Positions 47,601-59,015 of a DNA stretch of 64,000 bases are shown here, piece by piece. Under the pieces are notes generated by a model. That model saw nothing but the letters and a program-made list of their open reading frames with translations, was not told the DNA's origin and did no database searches. Origin of the DNA: Culex pipiens pallens (lineage: Eukaryota; Arthropoda; Insecta; Diptera; Culicidae); contig NC_068938.1 in assembly GCF_016801865.2 (NCBI RefSeq), forward strand, positions 195,208,429 to 195,272,428, given 5' to 3'. The number at the start of each line of letters is the position of its first letter. Within the stretch, counting starts at the first letter, position 1. Made by a program: the position numbers and the translations under genes.

Positions 47601-48180
47601 CATCCAGTTATCTGCATTTGCCACTCTCCTACATTCCAATCGCTCACAATCCATCAACCAATATTTCCCACAGAGTTTCAGGCCCCAAATTCCTCCACCT
47701 TTAGGCTGAATGACTGACTTGGCATCACCCCCTGACTTCCTCCCCCTCCCCCAGCCACCCCACCAAAAAAAAGCACTAAAGGTGTCAATCAGCAGCCTCA
47801 AAAGCCACCACGACGACGACGACGGTGGCAGCCCCAAAAAGAAAAATAACCGCGGCTCAAGGGGAAAAAAAATAGTTCCGGGTTCAAAAAACCCCCTCCC
47901 AAAAGCCGTCCGATTGAGCAATAAGGGATTATAGATGAACGCCTAAGAAAAAAAAACCTCCCTCCCAACTAATAACAACTCTTGAACGCGCGAATTCACG
48001 GCCCAGCTCCAATCCCACAATGTGCATTAGAGAGAGAGAGAGCAAATTCCTTCACGCGGGTTTCCATAAATGGTTTTCGCGAAAAGATTTTTGCAAACCC
48101 ACCACGAGAGCAGATGGGAGGGGGGGGGGGAGGGAGGCATGAATTTGCAGAAAATCGAAAGAGGAGAGAGGTATAGATGA
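47601..48180. other. GC-richer low-transposon segment
   Basis: Contains C-rich runs (cctccccctcccccagccac), a (cgacga)n run near 47808, an agagagagagag run near 48030 and a G-run near 48120. A 74-residue plus-strand frame (starting MTDLASPPDFLPLP) has no family resemblance and no splice context; I do not call it a gene. Confidence 0.3.
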
Positions 48181-49330
48181 ACTTCCCCTTAACCCTCAAA
48201 TGATCAATTTTGCTTTTTAAGTTAAATTTTTTAAATTTTAAAGTTTGGGGTTTCTTATAAAGTTCCTGCATATTTTTGATCTATGTTTGTTTCCTTTCTG
48301 GGCAGGTCTCAAAATTAAGTTATTTTTTCTAATGAAAATAAAAAAAATCGGCATAAAATTAGAACAAAAATTGTTCTATTTATAATTTTTACATTTTTAT
48401 TGACGATATTAATTAAACGGGTAATTTTCCAAATTTTGTTCCCTGATCACAAATCCGAGGTCCGTTTCCGATACCTCGTGACGGTGAAGCGGTATGACCC
48501 CTTTCAATTTAGAACATTCGAAAAAATATGTGTTTTTCAGTAATTTGCAGCCTGAATTCAGAATTACCCTATTTTTCATCGAAACAAATACAAAATAAGT
48601 TTCAAAATTTTCTGCGATTTTTTGTTACTTTGTTGTAAAAAATTGCGAGATTTGTCATTTTATGAGACATTTTATGTGTTTTTTTGTATCTGCAATAACC
48701 TAACTTTTTTATCAAAATTTCGCATTTTTTTGTAACTTTGCACCCAATTTATTGTTTCAATATTAATACTTGCATTAAACACGAAAACACCCGAAAATAT
48801 ATAACAAAAAATTAAAGTGGCCAGCCCTACTGCACCGAGTTAATCGCAGAGAGGATTCTGATCCGACATACCGTATCAAGGCGCTTCGAAATCATGGTTG
48901 AGCAGTTTTAAGATGTTAAAAGAACGATTTGTCGTGATGTAGAAATATGTTGGTACAATAAAAAACGGATTTTCTTTATGATTTGAAAACATTTGATACC
49001 TCTCTTCGTTCCTTTATCGAGCAAGCTTGGATAATTACAAAAAAAATCCCTTTGTTTTTTTAATGTTTAAACAAATTAAAATGAATGTTTAAAAATATCT
49101 TTTTTTGGAATTAAATATCCAAATTGTACAAATTTATTGACAAAGAAAATTAATACTTTTAGTCTGTAAAATTAACCTCTCTTGTATTTTTGTTTGATAA
49201 ATGATTCAGAAACTTTTCTTCTATTTTTTGAGAGAATATGCATGTTTTATAATTTTTTCCCATATTGTTTGTTATTAGTAATGATTGCAGTCCTTCATGT
49301 AATTTTAATCTTTTTTAGATAAGAAAAAAT
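48181..49330. other. AT-rich sequence with two unidentified GC-richer repeat fragments
   Basis: The segments near 48450-48530 (gaggtccgtttccgatacct, gcggtatgacccctttc) and 48825-48900 (cctactgcaccgagttaatc) look like transposon fragments but could not be classified. Confidence 0.3.
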
Positions 49331-50260
49331 CATACTTCTCATGTTACTTGGTTCAATATTTCTGTGTTTACTGTTTCTGTTGCGTTAATTTTTTGATTAT
49401 TTTTATTTTCAAAAATACTCAAATCTTCATTATTAGAAATATGGGTATCAAACGCAGCCATATTTTGTATGCATTCCCACTTTATTTAGGTTTGTTGAGA
49501 AATACTCAAATTTTCACAAAATACGGTGTTTTTTAAATACTCAAATTTTCTTAATTTGAAATTTCGGTATCAAATGAATCTAAATTTTGAATGCATTATC
49601 ACTTAATTTTTTTGTCAAATATATTTTTATTTTTTTTCAAAAAATATAATATTTTTTAAATACCCAGATTTTGAAAATGTTAAAATTTGGGTATCCAAAG
49701 AATTTGAACGAATTTTTAATTTTACTAGAGTTTTTTTTTAATACTAAAATTTTCACAAAATACCTTATTCAAAAAAATCTAAAAATTTAATAAAATTTAT
49801 GGAATTAAAAATATTGTGAAAATTGTAATATTTTACCAAAAAAAAAACAAAACTATGATTAAGTGAAAATACATTGCTTCGTTTGTAATTCATATTGCAA
49901 ATTATAAAGAAAAAATAGTGTTTTTCGGAAAAATATGGAAATTTGTGATCATTTGATAATTTGACTATTTAAAAAAACACATGAATATATTGAGAATGGA
50001 ATCAAAACTTTGCTTCGTTTGAAAGCCCCATTGTGATATAAAAAAATTTAGATAATTTCGTAAAAAACAGTATTTTACGAAAATTTTAGTATTTTACAAA
50101 AAAAAACTCTAATAAAATGATAATGCGTGCAAAATTTCATTTTGTTTGATTCCCATATTGCAAATTATAAATATTTGAGGATTTTCAAAAAACTCCGTAT
50201 TTTGTGCAAGTGAAGTGAATATACATCTAATATATATTGCAAATTTTGATATTTTGAGTA
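49331..50260. repeat. Degenerate satellite-like repeat, locus 3
   Basis: Same family as 27112-27880: repeated aatactcaaattttcacaaaatac and gggtatcaaa phrases at irregular spacing. Confidence 0.55.
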
Positions 50261-51039
50261 TATTTTATAACGAAATATTTTTTATTCGTAAAACGCTAAT
50301 TTTATCAACGATAATTTCTTTAACAAGCCATGCTAATTTCCGCAATTACCCTCAAAAATCATTATTTAATATGATTAGCCCTTTTAAAGTCGTTATTTTA
50401 AAAATCATTTTATAATTTTTTCAAAAGTTTTGGACAATTTCACACAAGTTAAACTTTTTAACATTGAAATCTGATGATTTTCATCATCGTTTGAAAATTG
50501 AGGTTCAATTGAGTAGAACTTAAATTTTTAGGTAATTTTAAATGTTTGCAAGACCATATCTCAGCAAAATAATAATTTTCTTAGCTTCCTGATTTTTTTT
50601 TCCAAGAGGAGGAAAATGTATTGATGTATCAAATTAAATTCCGGATGAAATATAAAAAGTATTATTATCTGGCAACACTATCAAAAGTCATTAGCACCTT
50701 AGGTAAACTATTAGAATTTGTGAAAGTTGATTCAGTTCAACCTTCAATTCAATCGAAAATGACTTCCACATCGACGCATATTTGAACATGATCTTCAAAT
50801 AGCATTCCGATGAGGGATACAATTTGATTATTTGGCAACACTGCCATGAAATTTCATTACTTAAGCGAAATTACAGAACCCCTCAAAGTTAGATTTTGTT
50901 GATTTGTTCAGCGTTAAACAGCTAGTTTAAAGTACAATTCTTTTATTAGGAAAAAAATGATTTTAAGGCAACGATGTCACGTTAATACACTAAATAATTA
51001 TTCTGGCATTTAAGGGTTAAGGCAACAGCCAGTAATAAA
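50261..51039. other. AT-rich sequence with ~140-bp repeat units
   Basis: Two ggcaacact units (near 50670 and 50831) match the 5.7-8.5 kb array. No gene. Confidence 0.4.
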
Positions 51040-51045
51040 AGGTAC

Positions 51046-51124
51046 CTCCTCGCGATCGAATCGAAATCGCAGAAGGCGGCTCGTTTTGCGAGGCTGGTTC
51101 ATCTTCTTCAATTTCTTCTTTTTC
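51046..51124 (-). other. Candidate small exon (unproven)
   Basis: Within a GC-richer island, a plausible acceptor (cgcaacctcccag) and donor (GAG|GTACCT) bound 79 bp. One frame ends in phase 0, as the InR exon at 42110 requires, and contains an ATG (MNQPRKTSRLLRFRFDREE). It bears no resemblance to L1 or a signal peptide. It could be a leader exon, part of another gene, or chance. Confidence 0.2.
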
Positions 51125-51790
51125 CTGGGAGGTTGCGGCCGTGGTGGCCGGGTGTGGAATTCCGGTCATCTTCTCCAATGACGTCAAACGGCCTCCACTT
51201 GGGGGGTGAATCTTGGTGGGAAGGGGATTTTGGAGGGTGGTAAAAACAGGGGCAAATGTGGCTCCATTCAGAGAAGCGCCGATCTCCCCGATAGGGGAGC
51301 GTGGAGTTCTGGTTCATGTTCGGTAAATTCTTTAGGCATTTTTTTTTTTCAATTTGAGTTAACGCGAAAATGCAATTCATCAATTGGTTATTCTAATTTT
51401 TGGAAATTTATTTCCACTCTCCCCTACCCAAATGGGTAAACGACGACGAAGATTCCGATGGCCAAAGCGATGATCACGCGCCTCTTGCCCTGAACTCTTC
51501 TCCTCTTGGTTTAGCCGGGGATTTCTAAACTGCGCTCTCAAACACTTTGGGAAGCTGCGCGATTTGGGGTCCGTTCACGGAGCAGAACGATCATCGGTCT
51601 TTTCACTTTACTGACTCTGCTGGTTGGTTGGTCAGACCTCGTGAATCCCAGCCGCGATCTTCGCTCTGTTTGCTCGGTTCACGCGAGATATTGAATGGAA
51701 TGTAACGGAATTCCTGATCGTTGTTGCTCGGTTGGAATTGGCTCTGCCACCGGGGGAAAACCTGCGAGCGAAACCGGACGATACACAAAG
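51125..51790. promoter_or_regulatory. GC-richer island, possible 5' exon or promoter region
   Basis: About 650 bp of transposon-free sequence of clearly higher GC than its surroundings. On the minus strand a stop-limited segment reads VIIALAIGIFVVVYPFG, hydrophobic but with no in-frame ATG. No domain is recognised. It may be a non-coding exon or promoter within the InR locus; this is inference. Confidence 0.2.
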
Positions 51791-53560
51791 TTGCTCCGTG
51801 AAGGTTGAGGGAAATTTAATTAGAAAAATTGATGAAACTTTAGGAAATATTCAAATTTCAAAATTTAAAATTCCAAAAAGCGCCAAAATAAACCATAAAA
51901 AATTCCCCATTTCGTGAATTTATTAGATGAGCCACCATCTAATGAATTGTTCACAAAGTTTATGGTCAAAAAACGATGGCGGTCCGATTTAAATTTTCCC
52001 CATAACAATAACTTTTCAGCCCACACACAAGCGCGTCCCCATTTTAGAGTAGCAAAACAAAACACTTTCGGTCACCTGATCCACCGAAAAAAATAATAAT
52101 AAAACTTTAAAAAACACCAAAATTAGGAAACATCCCGCGCCGTTCCCCCCCGGTGGTGTGTTGTGGTTCCAATATTTTGTCGGTTCAAATTTACGGCCTT
52201 TAAAGTCCCATTAGCGGGACGGTACCGGATAGGCTATAGCTGGGGGGGAGGGAATTTCGAACAAAACAAAAACTAGTAATAATAGATGCGGTAGAGTTCG
52301 GAAAACAAAAATGACCGTGTTGTTTGGGCGCTTTGGAACGAATCGAACCTTCTAAAAAGTATCAACTTTCAAAATCACTTTTATTTCACATTAATTTAAA
52401 TTTTTAAAAAAATTTCCATAGTATAAGTCTACTCTTCAGTAACAAGGTAAAAAAATGTTTAATGCTTGGTTTAAAAATGGTTGATAACATTGATGGTTGA
52501 ACCTTCTTTTCCATGTGATTTTACATAGATGTATGTAAAATATGTGAAATTACACAGAAAAGCAAGTAAATTAAGCGAGTTTAATTTTGTTACCTAACAC
52601 CAACCAACCAAAGTAATTTTTAAAGTATTTGTGTAAATTTCTAAAAAGTCAAATAATAAAAAAAGGTATATTTTTGAAAGATGAGGTCATAAAAAATATT
52701 CTTGAATGTTGTTGCCTCACCCTTAAAAAATTAATCAAAAAATCAGGGATATAAAAGCAATTTTTGCAAAAAATCTTTTTCTATTGAAAAAATCACAAAA
52801 TATTGTAAAGTCATTTTTGTTACAAAAAATTCAATATTAGGTTTTTTTCAAGTGGAATAAATTTATTTTTTTTCCTTTTTTTTTTTTTTTGATAATTTTG
52901 TTTTCAGATAAGGCTGGTACAAATTGTACATATTTTTTCCCTCAGCTCTGGTCAAGGTCAATAGACAGGCAAAAATAGAAAAAAACATGAAAAATCAAGC
53001 TCAATTTTCAATATTTTGTAACTTAAATTATCACAAAATTATTTGCAAAGGTTCAACAAACAATGTTTTCTATTTTTTTCTTTTTGGGTTTTATCAAATA
53101 CCTCTGGATCTAGATGGTTTAAAAAATATAAAAATATCCAAAAATTGAAAAATTGTTTATTTGTCCTTTTCAAAAATTTGTGAGTTTTGCTATTACAGTA
53201 AATTTACTAATTATTAATAAATTTATGAATATATTTTTTAAGTTTTATGTCTTTTCTGGTCGAAAAAAAATTATTTCTTTCTAGCTTTCGAAAAAAGCTC
53301 ATAGAGTTTCTTTTTAATTAAATTAAAAATAAACTTTCCAAATTTCTAATTTTTTCATATGCTTAAAGCAGGACTTTTTAAAATATTTTAAGAATTTGAA
53401 AATTACGAATGGAGTTTCTAGATGAATTCAGGGTGCCCTAAATATCCTGAATTTGTAAAATTTTTATTTTTTTTTATTATTTAATTTCAAATTTATTTAA
53501 TATTTTAAAAATAAGAAAATCCCGAAACTTAAAAAAAAATTGATTCACGACTTTTTTGAA
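51791..53560. other. AT-rich sequence, nothing recognised
   Basis: Includes a short GC-richer patch at 52130-52260 (cggtaccggataggctatag) of unknown nature. No coding exon is supported. Confidence 0.4.
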
Positions 53561-53741
53561 TTTCTAAAATTGATTGAATTTCCTAAATTTCTTCAATTTT
53601 TGTACATTTCTTGAATTTTCTGAATTTCTTAATTTTTTTTTAATTTTATGATTTTTTTGAATTTTTGAAATGTTTTTGAATTCTGATTTTTTTAAATGTA
53701 TAAATTTATCATTTAAAAAAAATCTTGAATTTTCTGAATTT

Positions 53742-54056
53742 CCTAATTTTTTTGAATTTCTTGAATTTCTTGAATTTCTTGAATTTCTTGAATGTTTTGA
53801 ATTTTTTGAATTTCTTGAATTTCTTGAATTTCTTGAATTTCTTGAATTTCTTGAATTTCTTGAATTTCTTGAATTTCTTGAATTTCCTGAATTTCTTGAA
53901 TTTCTTGAATTTCTTGAATTTCTTGAATTTCTTAAATTTCTTGAATTTCTTGAATTTCTTGAATTTCTTGAATTTCTTGAATTTCTTGAATTTCTTGAAT
54001 TTCTTGAAATTCCTGAAATTTTTGAATTCCGATTTTTTTTGAATTTCTTGAATTTT
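53742..54056. repeat. (TTTCTTGAA)n array, about 35 copies
   Basis: A 9-bp unit with scattered substitutions repeats over about 315 bp. The frames of repeated SRN, EFL and NFL residues are artefacts. Flanks on both sides are degenerate versions of the same word. Confidence 0.85.
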
Positions 54057-54329
54057 TTGATTTCTTGATTTTTTTTTAAATGAATTCCACCAGTTTTTTT
54101 AGTCTGAATACAACGAAAATCGAGCGACATCTTAAACAGAGACTGGAAAAAACTAATAAACATTAGATTTTGATGCGAGGTTGTAAAATTGACCTGGTAC
54201 TTAGAAAACAAAATAAAAAGTTAAATGCATTTGAATAATAGAAAAAAATATTTCAAAAATAAAATATAAAAAATCAAAATTTAAAGGAAGACATTAAAAA
54301 TATTTAAAAAAAAATCTAAAAATCTAATC

Positions 54330-54390
54330 ATCCCCACGACCCCCAGGTCTTTTTTGGAATCTATTGCATGTTTATGCTCGAACCTGGGAG
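54330..54390. repeat. Short dispersed repeat matching 32575-32775
   Basis: ccacgacccccaggtctttt and tctattgcatgttt match the copy in the InR repeat intron. Both copies sit next to short-period AT-rich arrays. Confidence 0.55.
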
Positions 54391-54599
54391 TCCAAAAATA
54401 TGCAAAAAATGCTATAGAAAAATATTTAAGAAGATATTTAAATGAATATTTAAAACAAAATTTAAAAGTATCTTAAAAAACCTAAAAATTTTTTTTGAAA
54501 AAAAAAACATAATTTTAAAAATTATTTGAAATTTTTAAACAAGAAAAAAATGCAAAATTTGGATAAATTGCACAGTTTGCACATTAGTAAAATATCAAA

Positions 54600-55610
54600 T
54601 TCCACAAAAAAAATTTCCCCCACTTGACAGTTCCCCCTTCTCCAATCGCACACCATTTCGTTTGACACTCTCTCGTGCGTGCGAGTTCCCCCCAAAAAAG
54701 GGTGCGCAATTTATTCGATTATAAATCTATTAGCCAGACCAGACCAGACTAGCCTTTCCTTTCATCTTTCCCCCTTCCGTGATTTTTTCTCTCTCCTCTA
54801 TTGTTGGTTGTCATTCTCCGCTCGTGTGTCTCGTTAATCGCCCGATGATGTGAGGATGGGACGATTAAAATTGAGTTATTGAATGAGTTCTCTCTCGCGC
54901 GGGCCTCTTTTCTCTTTTTCTTGCACGGTAAAGGGAAATTAACCAGAATTCAAATTAAATAGTTTTTTGGAATTGAATATTTTTTAAAAACTTTCCCGAT
55001 TTTTAAATATAACTTTGGACCTTCAAATAAAAAAAAACAAATTGTTTTTTTTTTACAGTGCAAAACCCACCACAAAAAGGGAAAAAAAGAGGTGTGGTTT
55101 ATTGGAAATATGACAATCGAATAAAAAAATCAGCTCTTCGCCGTCCGGCGTGGGAACCGAACCGTTGACGAGAGCGTTTGACCAGCAAAGTAACTACAAA
55201 AAAAGAAAGAGACTTGTCGATAATCACCCTCTCAATTGGCTGACCACAGAAACCGACGGATATGATTTGAAAAGAGAGAGAAAAAAAAATGTTTGGAAAA
55301 AGTGCGCTCAAATTACCTTTCATTGCACACACACCAAACTCTTCTTTTTAATTTACCTCTTTTTTGACTATAATTTATTAACTGTGTGCGCGCGCGTACG
55401 TATTTGAGCGATTAGTTTTGAAAGTACCGACAAACAACTCAAACCGTGGTTACGGCTTTTGTCTGAAATTCATGTAACGAGCATCCTATTGACGCAAACG
55501 CGATTCATTCATAGTTTTTTCTCTCATTTCTGTTTTTAACTGGGCTTTTGGCGCGAATTTTACGGCAATTTTTCCATTGACATCCGGAAACGATCATCGT
55601 TATTTTTAGA
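54600..55610. other. GC-richer low-transposon segment
   Basis: Contains pyrimidine-rich tracts, a tctctctcgcgcgggcctct word and alternating gtgtgcgcgcgcgtacgt near 55383. On the minus strand at about 55130-55200, ggttcggttcccac resembles a pol III B box, so a tRNA-like retroposon fragment is possible but no A box was found. No coding exon is supported. Confidence 0.3.
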
Positions 55611-55651
55611 GTGTTTGAATGTATTTGAATTTGTTCGAAAAGTTTGAAATG

Positions 55652-56840
55652 GTCAAAATTGTCAAAATTGTCAAAATTGTCAAAATTGTCAAAATTGTCA
55701 AAATTGTCAAAATTGTCAAAATTGTCAAAATTGTCAAAATTGTCAAAATTGTCAAAATTGTCAAAATTGTCAAAATTGTCAAAATTGTCAAAATTGTCAA
55801 AATTGTCAAAATTGTCAAAATTGTCAAAATTGTCAAAATTGTCAAAATTGTCAAAATTGTCAAAATTGTCAAAATTGTCAAAATTGTCAAAATTGTCAAA
55901 ATTGTCAAAATTGTCAAAATTGTCAAAATTGTCAAAATTGTCAAAATTGTCAAAATTGTCAAAATTGTCAAAATTGTCAAAATTGTCAAAATTGTCAAAA
56001 TTGTCAAAATTGTCAAAATTGTCAAAATTGTCAAAATTGTCAAAATTGTCAAAATTGTCAAAATTGTCAAAATTGTCAAAATTGTCAAAATTGTCAAAAT
56101 TGTCAAAATTGTCAAAATTGTCAAAATTGTCAAAATTGTCAAAATTGTCAAAATTGTCAAAATTGTCAAAATTGTCAAAATTGTCAAAATTGTCAAAATT
56201 GTCAAAATTGTCAAAATTGTCAAAATTGTCAAAATTGTCAAAATTGTCAAAATTGTCAAAATTGTCAAAATTGTCAAAATTGTCAAAATTGTCAAAATTG
56301 TCAAAATTGTCAAAATTGTCAAAATTGTCAAAATTGTCAAAATTGTCAAAATTGTCAAAATTGTCAAAATTGTCAAAATTGTCAAAATTATCAAAATTGT
56401 CAAAATTGTCAAAATTGTCAAAATTGTCAAAATTGTCAAAATTGTCAAAATTGTCAAAATTGTCAAAATTGTCAAAATTGTCAAAATTGTCAAAATTGTC
56501 AAAATTGTCAAAATTGTCAAAATTGTCAAAATTGTCAAAATTGTCAAAATTGTCAAAATTGTCAAAATTGTCAAAATTGTCAAAATTGTCAAAATTGTCA
56601 AAATTGTCAAAACTGTCAAAATTGTCAAAATTGTCAAAATTGTCAAAATTGTCAAAATTGTCAAAATTGTCAAAATTGTCAAAATTGTCAAAATTGTCAA
56701 AATTGTCAAAATTGTCAAAATTGTCAAAATTGTCAAAATTGTCAAAATTGTCAAAATTGTCAAAATTGTCAAAATTGTCAAAATTGGAAAAATTGGCAAA
56801 ATTGGCAAAATTGGCAAAATTGGCAAAATTGTCAAAATTC
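55652..56840. repeat. (GTCAAAATT)n array, about 132 copies
   Basis: A 9-bp unit repeats almost perfectly for about 1.19 kb, with single changes near 56389 (G to A) and 56612 (T to C). At the right end several units carry ggcaaaatt or ggaaaaatt instead. A 9-bp unit keeps phase with codons, so frames such as VKI, SKL and ILT repeats run open throughout; they are artefacts. Confidence 0.95.
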
Positions 56841-57970
56841 TTTAAAATTCTTTAAAATTCTTCTAAGCTTTTGATTTTTTTATTTTTTCATGAATATTCA
56901 AAATTATTCAAAGTTCTTCAAAATTCTTCATTTTTCTCAAAATTCTTCAAAAACATTCTTTTTTTTATTTCTTCAAAATTCTTCAAAATGATGTAAAATT
57001 CTTCAAAATTCTTTAACAAATCTTATGTAGTTAAAGTTCTTTAAATTTCTTCAAAATCTTTTTAAATAGTTTAAAAATATTTTCTTTTTATTCTGATTTT
57101 TTTATAAATTCTTAAAAATTCTTAAAAATTCTTAAAAATTCTTAAAAATTCTTAAAAATTCTTAAAAATTCTTAAAAATTCTTAAAAATTCTTAAAAATT
57201 CTTAAAAATTCTTAAAAATTCTTAAAAATTCTTAAAAATTCTTAAAAATTCTTAAAAATTCTTAAAAATTCTTAAAAATTCTTAAAAATTCTTTAAAATT
57301 CTATAAAATTCTTATTTTTTTTAAATTCTTATGAAGTCTCAAAAAATCATCAAAATTCTTTAGAATTCTTTAAAATTCTTAATTTTTTTTTTAATTTTTC
57401 CAAATTCTTTAAATACTTCAAAATTCTTCAAAATTCTTAAAATTTCTTAAAAATAAATTAAAAATTCTTTAAAAAATCAATAATCAAGCCTTCGGACACC
57501 TTATTTCGAGTAGGAATCTCGCTATCGAGAACGACAAGGCAATGCTGTAGAGCGAATAATTCAGATTTTTTTATATAAAAATTCTTTAACGTTCATAAAA
57601 ATTCTTATAAATTTTAAAAAGTTCTTCAAAATTTTAAAATTCATAAAAATTTATGAAAAAATTATAAAAATTCTTATAAATTCTTCCAAATTCTAATAAA
57701 TTCTTTAAAATTCTTAAAAAATTAAAAAAATTGCAAAAATTCTTAAAATTTTTAAAAATTTGTAAAAATTCTTAAAAGTTCTTAAAAAATCTTATTTTTT
57801 TTTTATTCTTGAAAATTCTGAAAAATTCTTAAAAATTCTGAAAAAGTCTCAAAAATTCTTAAAAGTTCTTTATTTTTTTTTAATCTTAAAAATCTAAAAA
57901 TATCTTTAAAAATTCTTAAAAAATTGCTAAAATTCTTCAAAATTCTTAGAAATTTTTTTCTTCTAATAAA
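56841..57970. repeat. Degenerate aattctt(c/a)aa tract with a perfect 10-mer core
   Basis: Drifting copies of aaattcttcaaaa and aaattcttaaaa flank an exactly periodic run of cttaaaaatt at 57111-57290 (18 copies). At 57483-57570 there is a non-repetitive insert (gccttcggacaccttatttc, gtaggaatctcgctatcgag) that looks like a transposon fragment. Confidence 0.8.
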
Positions 57971-58859
57971 TTCAAAATTGAACAGTTTTATTGTGTTTCA
58001 TTAAATTAAAAGCTAAATTGAAATTGAACTACAATAAATTTTATTTTTGTTGAAAAAAATTAAACGCCATAAGATTAATTAAAGAATAACTGGGAAATAA
58101 ATTTGAAAAATTAATTGTTTGCTATTTGGATTCAAAATTCTTCGAAATACGCAATCGTCAAAATAACAATTAAAAAATATATCAAATTTCCGACTTCAAT
58201 AAAAAATATAAACACTTGTTCTATCGATCATAAAAAAATACATACAAGCTCGTTTCATAGCATCATTTTATCGTCGTGGTTGACAATAATCCAACATCGT
58301 GCTCTATTCAAAACAGTTCCTTCATTCTTATTTTTATTTTCATTCTTCCCCCAAGATCAATCGTTAGACCGACACTTCATTTCATTTTTCTTCTTCTCTA
58401 AAGTGCGTAACACATGACAAGAAACTCGGAACTGTTTTTTGTTCTTCACAACTTGTTTTTTTTTAGCGTAGTACTTTTTAATCGACGAAAAAGACAACGA
58501 CCGGCGGCGGTGACAATCATAATGGCGTGAAAAACAAATAAATTTTACGCAACTCTTGAAATGAATAAAACAACAACGAGCACATAAATAGATGAAGAAG
58601 TCTTGCCAGAGCGCACGATTTCATTCATTCAGCTATTTGGAGGAGGTTTGAAAATATGATTCGTTTTTGCTTTGTCATCGTGCTTGGACGTGATTTGCAT
58701 GAAATGTTTTTTTGTTAGAAATAATTTTAGGATTATTATTCAAAGCAATAATCATTTCAAGAATTTATTATTCGAAAAAGTAAGCAATTCTCCTCAAAAC
58801 CGGAAATAGATTTCATTTGTAATCTTTGATTTTGTTCAAATATGTGAGGTCCTTCCCTA
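57971..58859. other. AT-rich sequence, nothing recognised
   Basis: No gene or repeat structure supported. Confidence 0.4.
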
Positions 58860-59015
58860 TGACCAAAGAAGCCATTTTGTGCCATTGGTTCACCTGTACA
58901 AGTCTCCATATAATTTTGGCAGCTGTCCATACAAAAAAGGTACGAAAAAGAAAAAAAAATCTGATCGATTTTGTGTCTTCGGCAAAATTGTAGGTATTGA
59001 TGAGGACTACTCAGA
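58860..59015. mobile_element. Family A half-element, degenerate
   Basis: aaagaagccattttg, ggcagctgtccatacaaaaa and gtgtcttcggcaaaattgta match the family A arm. Only one arm is present. Confidence 0.6.

Noticed and set aside
47710..47934. 74-residue plus-strand frame with HHDDDDGG and KKK runs
   Set aside because: Low-complexity composition, no recognised domain and no evidence of splice sites or conservation.
51440..51481. Hydrophobic minus-strand segment VIIALAIGIFVVVYPFG as an InR signal peptide
   Set aside because: A stop codon lies a short distance upstream with no ATG between, and no link to the L1 domain could be made.
53564..54211. 215-residue frame rich in SRN repeats
   Set aside because: Translation of the TTTCTTGAA array and its degenerate flanks; no domain or splice context.
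55606..56855. Frames of over 400 residues (VKI, SKL and ILT repeats)
   Set aside because: They are translations of a 9-bp array; the period is a multiple of three, so nearly all frames stay open.
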